This document shows, in pieces, positions 40,901 to 49,900 of a stretch of DNA of 64,000 nucleotides; position 1 is the stretch's first letter, and every line of letters starts with the position of its first letter. The translations under genes were made by a program, and so were the position numbers. The notes under the pieces are model-generated. The model did no database searches and had not been told where the DNA came from. It saw only the letters and a list, made by a program, of their open reading frames with translations. Source of the stretch: Misgurnus anguillicaudatus (lineage: Eukaryota > Chordata > Actinopteri > Cypriniformes > Cobitidae); contig NC_073354.2 of assembly GCF_027580225.2 (NCBI RefSeq), forward strand, positions 27,052,001 through 27,116,000, given 5' to 3'.

Positions 40901-43900
40901 TCCAGTGCCCTGCATTAACCTTTCACCCCTTTACGTAAGTGAAACCTGGGTCTATGCAGAGGAGGCCGGTCACTACTGTTCCAACCCACTCAGTAACCAC
41001 TAGGCACCACTGGGAGCGTTCCCGCTGGCGGTAGCAGAGAACACTGTGGAGGCCACATCCCATAAAGGTATCTTAGGCAGGCGGCATATTACGATATGGA
41101 ATAAGCGCATAGGGCTTTCTGCATATCAAAAAATCTCTGGGGTGGCTATCTAATGAGACTACACCTACACAGAGACTGCAGACTTAAAGTGAAAAATGTG
41201 GGTTTGAATTAACTCCACAGACATACACACATGGGATCCCCTGTCTAGGGGTCGCTCATATGGATGCTCAACACAGGTTTTCAAGAATTCATCTGATGCA
41301 AAGCTGACATAAAATGCTCCGCAACGTCTGAATATCATGGGCTTTGGAGGAAGTACCAAACTCTACCTAAACTTCTTTTGGGATTTATGGCACCAATAAA
41401 ACACCATACTGGCAAGGCAAGCTGACACATGAACCTGGGGCTCCCAGTGTCTCTACCTACTAGAAGTGAGTACACAGGAGGAAACCGGTTCGGCACGAAC
41501 ACTATAAAACCTAGTGAACGTATTGGGTGTCGCCCAGCCCGCAGCCCTAAAAATGTCTGTCAGCGAGGCGCCACGCCATCGCCCATGAGGATGCTATGCT
41601 CCGAGTGGCATGTGCCCATAACCTGAGCGGGCACAAGAGGTCTTGCGATTGATACGCAAGGGAAACGGTGTCCACTATCCAGTGTGACAGCCTCTGCTTG
41701 GAGACAGCTTTTCCCTTCTGCTGTCCTCCGTAACAGATGAAGAGTTGGTCTGAGGTCCTAAAGCTTTGCATTCGGTCCACGTATAGTCGCAAACCGCGCC
41801 TCGTGTGCCAGTATGGGGCCACAAGGAGGATCCGCTCCTCGTCTTCCCTGACTTTGCACAATGTTTGTGCAAGAAGGCTCACTGGGGAAAATGCGTACTT
41901 GCGAAGACCCAGAGGCCAGCTGTGTGCCAGCGCATCCGTGCCGAGGGTTCCCTTGGTCAGGGAATAAAACAGCTGGCAGTGGGAGGTTTCTGGGGACGCA
42001 AACAGGTCTACATGTGCTGCTCGGAACCGTCTCCAAATTAGCTGAACCACGCGGGGGTGAAGTCGCCACTTGCCGGGGCTCACCACTCGTGATAGCTCGT
42101 CGGCCGCACGATTGAATATGAATGGCACGAAGGGACCTCAGATGCTTCTGACTCCACAAGAGGAGTTGGCGGGCGAGCTGTGACATGCGACGGGAGTGTA
42201 CACTACCTTGACGGTTGATGTAGGCAACGGTCGCTATATTGTCTGTACAAACTAACACATCTTTGCCCTGTAACTCGCTCTTGAAGCGGACCAGAGCAAG
42301 ATACACCGTCCACAACTCGAGGCAGTTGATATGCCAGTGCAGTTGGGGCCCTGTCCAAATGCCCAAAACTGCACGCCCATTGTAGGTGGCGCCCCAGCCC
42401 GTGGCCGAGGCATACGTGAAGACCACAGCATGCCTGGAGACCTGTTCCAAGGGCACGCCTGCCCGGAGATAGGACGGGTCTGACCACGGGCGAAGGGTGC
42501 GACGGCACGCTGGTGTGACTTGCACCTGGTGTGTGCCACTGCGCCACGCCCATCTCGGAATTCGGCTGAGCAGCCAATGCTGAAGCGGTCTCATATGGAG
42601 CAGTTTGAGCGGTGTCACAGCTGCCGCCGCTGCCATATGCCCCAGGAGCCTCTGAAACACTTTCAGGGGGACCGCCGTCTTGTGATCTAACGAACTCAAG
42701 CACTTGAGCATTGACTGAACACGTTCCTCTGTGAGACGTGCCGTAAGTTTGACCGAATCCAAAATCATACCGAGATAAGAGATCCTCTGCGTGGGGCAGA
42801 GTTTGCTCTTTTCCCAGTTGACCCGAAGACCCAAGCGGGCAAGATGCCTGAGCACCATGTCCCTGTGTTCGCAAAGCTGCTCTCGAGTCTGTGCTACTAT
42901 GAGCCAGTCGTCGAGGTAAGCAAGGATGCGAATGCCATGTTCTCTGAGGGGAACGAGGGCACCCTCGCGACCTTCGTGAAGACATGGGGGGACAGGGAGA
43001 GCCCGAAGGGCAGGACTTTGTACTGATATGCTTGCCCCTTGAACGCAAAGCGGAGAAAAGGCCTGTGTGACACCCAGATACGAGAGGCAGCAATCGTGAC
43101 CATCCAAAGGTCCCATATATCGACCACATCCAGCAGCACACGGACGGAACGCCATCTTTAAAAAGACGCGAAACCGCCTGTGGGGCACAGAGAAATGTAG
43201 TCTTTAAAAAGACACAAATCACTGTGCACCTATTTTTGTGAGGAAACTACTCTTTTAGTGCAGATGGAAGATGAAGCACACAGGGGAACAGTAACCACAC
43301 GCTCCGGTTTAAACTAAAAAATGAACGCAGGCAGTGGAAGCCGCTGTAGCGCTGTCGTGCCAACACCCACGCACAGGTTCCTAACAATAAGACACACAAG
43401 CTTCTAACACAGCAGCAGTGCTGATGGCTCCGAAGCGAAAAGCTACTGAATGCAGTCTGTTGCTGGCATTTATACCCACCTGGCGGAGTGGAGCCAGCAT
43501 TATCCAAATACTGCCAACATTCATTGGCTCTTTTATTTAAAAGCAAAGCTGATTGGTCTCTCTATGCGAGTTTCCAATTCGTCGGTCACGACGTGATGTC
43601 GTAGTGACCGACTGAAAGGGAACAACACCTGAAATCATAAAACCTTATCGAAACATACCTCTGCATGGGTTACTGATGTTTATAGGGAGGTTCAGGTATG
43701 TTACATTATATCCACGCATACACGAGCAATTGTAACTACCATCAGTGTTGTTGCAGATTGAGTTTTGACCACAGACTGCAGGAATCTCAACACATTCATT
43801 CACATCTTTAAAAGCAAACAAACATGCGAATAATATTACTCATGCAACAACCTAATGTTTATCATGATTTCCATAAAACAACACCTGAAATCATAAAACC

Positions 43901-46900
43901 TTATCAAAACATACCTCTGCATGGGTTACTGATGTTTATAGGGAGGTTTGGATCTGTTACATTATATCCACTCATACACGAGCAATTGTAACTCCCAGCA
44001 GTGTTGTTGCAGATTGAGTTTGGACCACAGACTGCAGGAATCTCAACACATTCATTCACATCTTTAAAAACAAACAAAAAACAGTGAATAATATTACCCT
44101 AAAGCAACAACCAAATGTTTATCTGGATTTCCAGAAAAAAAAAACCTGAAATCATAAAACCTTATCAAAACATACCTGTGCATGGGTTACTGATGTTTAT
44201 AGGGAGGTTCAGGTCTGTTACATTATATCCAGGCATACACGAGCAATTGTAACTCCCAGCAGTGTTGTTGCAGATTGAGTTTGGACCACAGACCTCAGGA
44301 ATCTCAACACATTCATTCACATCTTTAAAAAACAAATAAAAAACAGTGAGTAATATTACCCTCATTCAACAACCTTATGTTTATCATGATTTCCAGAAAA
44401 CAACACCTGAAATCATAAAACCTTATCAAAACATACCTCTGCATGGGTTGCTGATGTTTATAGGGAAGTTTGGGTCTGTTACATTATATCCTTTCATACA
44501 CGAGCAATTGTAACTCCCAGCATTGTTGTTGCAGATTGAGTTTGGACCACAGACTGCAGGAATCTCAACACATTCATTCACATCTTTAAAAACAAACAAA
44601 AAACAGTGAATAATATTACCCTAATGCAACTACCAAATGTTTATCTGGATTTCCAGAAAAAAAAACCTGAAATCATAAAACCTTATCAAAAACATACCTG
44701 TGCATGGGTTACTGATGTTTATAGGAAGGTTCAGGTCTGTTACATTATATCCAGGCATACACGAGCAATTGTAACTTCCAGCAGTGTTGTTGCAGATTGA
44801 GTTTGGACCACAGCCTGCAGGAATCTCAACACATTCATTCACATCTTTAAAAACAAACAAAAAACAGTGAATAATATTACCCTAATGCAACTAACAAATG
44901 TTTATCAGGATTTCCAGAAAAAAAAACCCTGAAATCATAAAACCTTATCAAAAACATACCTGTGCATGGGTTACTGATGTTTATATGGAGGATCGGGTCT
45001 GTTACATTAAATCCACTCATACACGAGCAATTGTAACTCCCAGCAGTGTTGTTGCAGATTGAGTTTGGACCACAGACCTCAGGAATCTCTACACATTCAT
45101 TCACATCTTTAAAAAAACAAATAAAAAACAGTGAGTAATATTACCCTCATTCAACAACCTAATGTTTATTATGATTTCCAGAAAACAAAACCTGAAATCA
45201 TAAAACCTTATCAAAATCATACCTGTGCATGGGTTATTGATGTTTATAGGGAAGTTTGGGTCTGTTACATTAAATCCATGCATACACGAGCAAGCGTAAC
45301 TCCCAGCAGTGTTGTTGCAGATTGAGTTTGGACCACAGACCTCTGGAATCTCAACACATTCATTTATATCTTTAAAAAGAAAATAAAAAAAACGTGAATA
45401 ATATTACCCCCATTCAACAACCTAATGTTTATCATGATTTCCATAAAACAACACCTGAAATCATAAAACCTTATCAAAAACATACCAATGCATGGGTTGC
45501 TGATGTTTATAGGGAGGTTCAGGTCTGTTACATTATATCCACTCATACACAAGCAATTGTAACTCCCAACAGTGTTGTTGCAGATTGAGTTTGGACCACA
45601 AATCTCAGGGATTACCACACATTTATCCACATCTTCATAACAGAAATGAAAAAAATATTACATAAATAGTATTCTTTTGGCGAACACAAAAACATACAGC
45701 GCACTAACATAATTTACAAAGAGTTTCTGTATGCAGTTAATACAGTAAATGTACACTGTCTGTGTTTGATATAATAACTGTGTGTATAATAACAGCTAAT
45801 AAATCTGCTTCTAGTCAGACAAAGTCAGTCAGACCATCGAAAACGCATATAAGATTAATTATTAGAGCATCTTTATTCTATTTAACATCACTTCGTCTTA
45901 AGCGTTCTGTTTTTTTCCCATGAAATGAGAGACATCTAGTGAGCTAGATCTAAAATTGGATCTGTGCTATAACAATTTGCATACATAGCCATAGGCGGAT
46001 CTATGAAAAAGGCAGATATTTTTTCAGTGAGTAAAAAGCAGTCTATCCTAATCTAACGTTGCACATTTTATAATTTTATAAATCAAACATGCCATGTTCT
46101 AGAAAAATAAGTCAAATATGAGCAATGTTAATAACAAACTTTTGACGTTTGTCAAGATGGCCAAAAACATCTAAAAATGATACACTATGATCTTATTGCT
46201 GCGGTCCAGACTTTATGAGGCAGATAATACATACCTGTTTGCTGACATGTTGTGGCATCTTCCAGTAAATATATGAAAAAGGATAAAAAATAATTAGTAA
46301 CAGTTTTCCAGATTTTGTAACAACAAACAGAATAAAATATTTTTTTTTTCTATTACCTGTCATCTCGCTGATTGGTCGACAGAACTGTCCATTATTTGGA
46401 TAAGCATTGATGCAGCTGCACGTGTTGTTAGTGATGCTGTTATTACATCTCCCAAATTCTGTACAGTTGTCACAATGCCAGAAATACTGATCCTCACAAT
46501 TACACTGGTAGTCAGTGGTGCCTGGTAACATGTTGCAAACTAAGAAAAGAACAACAAATAAGTTATGTTTTACAAATCCGTGTTGTTTGCCATGACTATT
46601 GTGTTTGTTGTCAAAAGGTAGATGTGATATTTACCTGTGGTGAAGTTAAAATCAACTAATGTCACGTTGTCAATCACAGTATAATTTTGAATAAGCTCAT
46701 TCAGATAAATCTTCAGCTCATTGATCACAGAGATGTCTGATGCATTTATCACAATTTCAACCTGTGTATATGGGACTGTATATGGGACTGTATATAGGGC
46801 TGTATCTGGGAAGAGCCAACAAGTACAGCATTGTAAGGTCAGCATATTAAATCATTATTATAGAGTAAATTTGACTTTAAGCAACAGCCTCTTGTGAAAG

Positions 46901-49900
46901 GGCATGAAAATTGTAAACATTCGAAATCATCTTAATCCTTCAGAGTTAAAGCCGACTGTAGCTTTAATATACAGTACTGCATGAGCAATAACAACATGTA
47001 AATGAATGACAAGTGTAGATGTATGTTAACCACACATTTAGATTTTGCTAGTATTTGTACATAATTTGTTTCATAAATACAGTTAAGTTACGATGAATCA
47101 GCTTTCAACAGCGCATTTGCTGTTGGCTTGAAATTCTCTATACACTGTATCATCATACTATTGCTAGGTCAATGTGTATACAGAATCATGATTCATACTT
47201 GCTCGTTTTTGTCTTATGTGATGCCATGGTTCATCCATGTAGCCAAACTGAAATTAAAGTAAAAAATATACATTACATTTATTTCCACTTAAAAGTTATC
47301 ATGTGAACACACACGCAACACGCATGCGCGCACACACATACACCTAACCAACTCCAGTTACTAACCCCAACCATCACAAAAACCTGTTGGCTGTCTTCAA
47401 TATATGAAAAAGTAACATTTAGTATGGTTTTAAGCCATTTAGTATATGGGGAAACTTCCTGTGCACTTCCATAGCATCATAAACATGTCATTATACAGTA
47501 CACTTTTCAGTGTTTAATCCACGTAAACCACATATACCAACACAACACACACAAACAAACAGGTTTCAAGATTTCATGGGGACCTAACACTAATAAATAT
47601 CTTTTTGCTGTTTTAGATTTTTAAAAAGCATGTTTACCTGTAAAGCCATGTTTCCGTCTTGGAATTCATTTGTCTCCACCTCAAACAAATTGGTAATCAG
47701 GATAACAGCGGTAAGTACTAAAATCTGATTTAATATTTTTCCTGTATAAGGAAAGAAATACACAGTGTTTTAAACAGAGCCTAAAGAACATTTTACCAAA
47801 AATGAATTACATGTATGCATTTATGTTACACAATTCAAATATCTAAACACAAAGAAAGTGGCCCTCAGTCCAACTGCTTGTGCTACAACAACTGCACTGC
47901 AGCATCAGATTGTACAGTTTTTTTTAAAGTTTAGCAGACATTAGTGTAACACACATAAATGCTACACATTAAAGCAGAAAACACTGTCAGATTTGTCTTA
48001 ATCTTAACTTGTCTTAACTTTTATGCAAAAGTTATTTTACTCCAACTGATGGGAGGAATAATACGCTTATGGAGTTAAATTTCTGCCAAAAAACATTTGA
48101 AGTGCTACCATAACCACATACAGTGGAATAAATGCAATTGCTTTATATCATTTCAAAGAAAACCCTTTGAAGTTACATAAAAAGCTGCTGTTTGTGACAA
48201 ATAGTGTTATTTATGTTGTTTTTCATATGAGGAAACACCAAATTTTCTTTTTATATGTTGTAAATACTGCCTCTGATAGTGTATAACTCTGGTTCTGTGT
48301 GCTCTAGCAGACTGCAGACAGTTCTGGTTGTTACCAGCAGCAGACAGTAAACACCCAAAAAAAGAATGATCTCTTTAGCATGTCGCATTCAAAAGTTATT
48401 TTCATTTTACTGAAGTGTCCGAAAATACATTTTTCATATAAATATTAATTTTTTGTTTTGGACATATAATAAATAACAAGGGATTATTCATGCACACAAC
48501 CTAAGAAAATGCTGTGAATGGACTCATTTTTTAGAGTAGGACCTAAGAGAAAAGATGGTGTATCATTTGTGGCTATATGTGCTATCTGAGGCAGGCCACA
48601 CTCAATTTTCCCATATGTTTACAAAAGACGATTTTTTACCTTATTATTCATTCAACTATTGTTGGATATGTGTTGATAATAGAACAAAAATAACACTGCA
48701 GCCTTATTCCTGAGAATGAGAGCTTTCAGTTGATATAAGACTTGCCCATGTTTGTCATACTTGAAAAATATGAAATATGTGAATATTAAATCATATAAAA
48801 AATTATGGGGGGGTGATAGTGTAAATTAAGTGTAAATAACTTTCTTACAGTAAAAGATTTCTCAAAGTGATGCATATCTGGAGAAAGTAGAGAGTCTAAG
48901 CTTTCAAACAGTATCTCATATGTGTTACTGGGGTCCATGATGGACCATTAAAGATTAAAAGAATATTTTATTTGAGTCAAAATACGAAATTTTGTACCCG
49001 GGACTGGGTCCTCAGGGTTTAAGAGGTTAAAATGAGGCGGAACTAAGTTGGTTAAATTTAAAATCGCATCAATCACTTGTAAACCAGCTCAACAAGTTGG
49101 ATGGCTTCACGTAAAATTAAAGGGTTGGAACCAAATACTGCAGGAAGATATAGATAAAGAAAAAAGACTGAGGACCACATGTCAAACCAATAGTTATGTA
49201 AAGAATAAACCTAGTAACAAAAAGCTGAAGTTATATGCAGTTTCGTTTACTTTCTCTGGCCATGTTTCTCACTGAAGTATTCAAGTCACAAAGATTTCTG
49301 CAGAACAAAAGATTTCTGTAGTTTAAGATTTCTGAAAAAAGGCGTCCAAAACAATCTGTAAAAAAGTAAATAAAGTATATCAATATATATATACATTTAG
49401 TATATGAAGAGTTTGGTTCCAAAACGCGATAAACGCCATTTTTGAAAAAAATGAGTCACTGCCAAAATCAGTATTATATCAGGTCAGTATTTAAAAGTAA
49501 ATAATTAATTTTATGCAAAATCCAATATCCACCGTGTTATTCTGTCATCTTTTCTCCCTTTTTTCCCAAAATGCGATAAACGACACTCCTCCTTTTTTAC
49601 AGGACGCAATAAATCCACTTTAGAAATTACAGCCCACCATTCACGCAATGTAAACAAACAATGGCGGCGCGCTGAGTACACGGAGTCCTAGTTTTCCTCA
49701 TCTACTTTGTACTTCGTGATCAACAAACAAAACAAAATAATACTTTAATGGCATTGATAAGCCTGTGGTTGTTTTCTGTGACGGGAAAGATTGTCAACGA
49801 AAATCGAGCAGGACCAAAAAATTTTACAGCTGATCGCTGTGAAAAATGCTAAGCAACGATGTCAAGTAAACCGCTGCAATGACAGTGATCTTAATATGAC

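Larger units (their letters stand above)
40626..43620 (-). mobile_element. DIRS-type tyrosine-recombinase retrotransposon, internally deleted
   Basis: Sits in the intron between EGF exons 9 and 8. Minus-strand order: RT then RNase H (43188 to about 42200), then tyrosine recombinase (42128-41547). No Gag is seen. The left terminus begins GTCTCGGTTAATG and the right ends GACTGAAAGGGAAC. At 40806-40858 the complements of both termini are fused (GTAACCGAGACG then TTCCCTTTCAGT), the internal complementary region expected of DIRS elements. Only AAC is shared at the insertion point, with no longer target duplication. The N-terminal part is missing, so it is non-autonomous. Confidence 0.85.

Noticed and set aside
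42203..43222. 339-codon minus-strand ORF overlapping the DIRS RT
   Set aside because: It is a shadow frame; the RT motifs (YLDD, CTDN) are in the other frame.
20659..45632. Regularly spaced near-identical repeats resembling a CRISPR-like or satellite array
   Set aside because: Each unit is a splice-bounded 147-bp EGF-coding exon with conserved frame; the spacers are homologous introns, not unique spacers.
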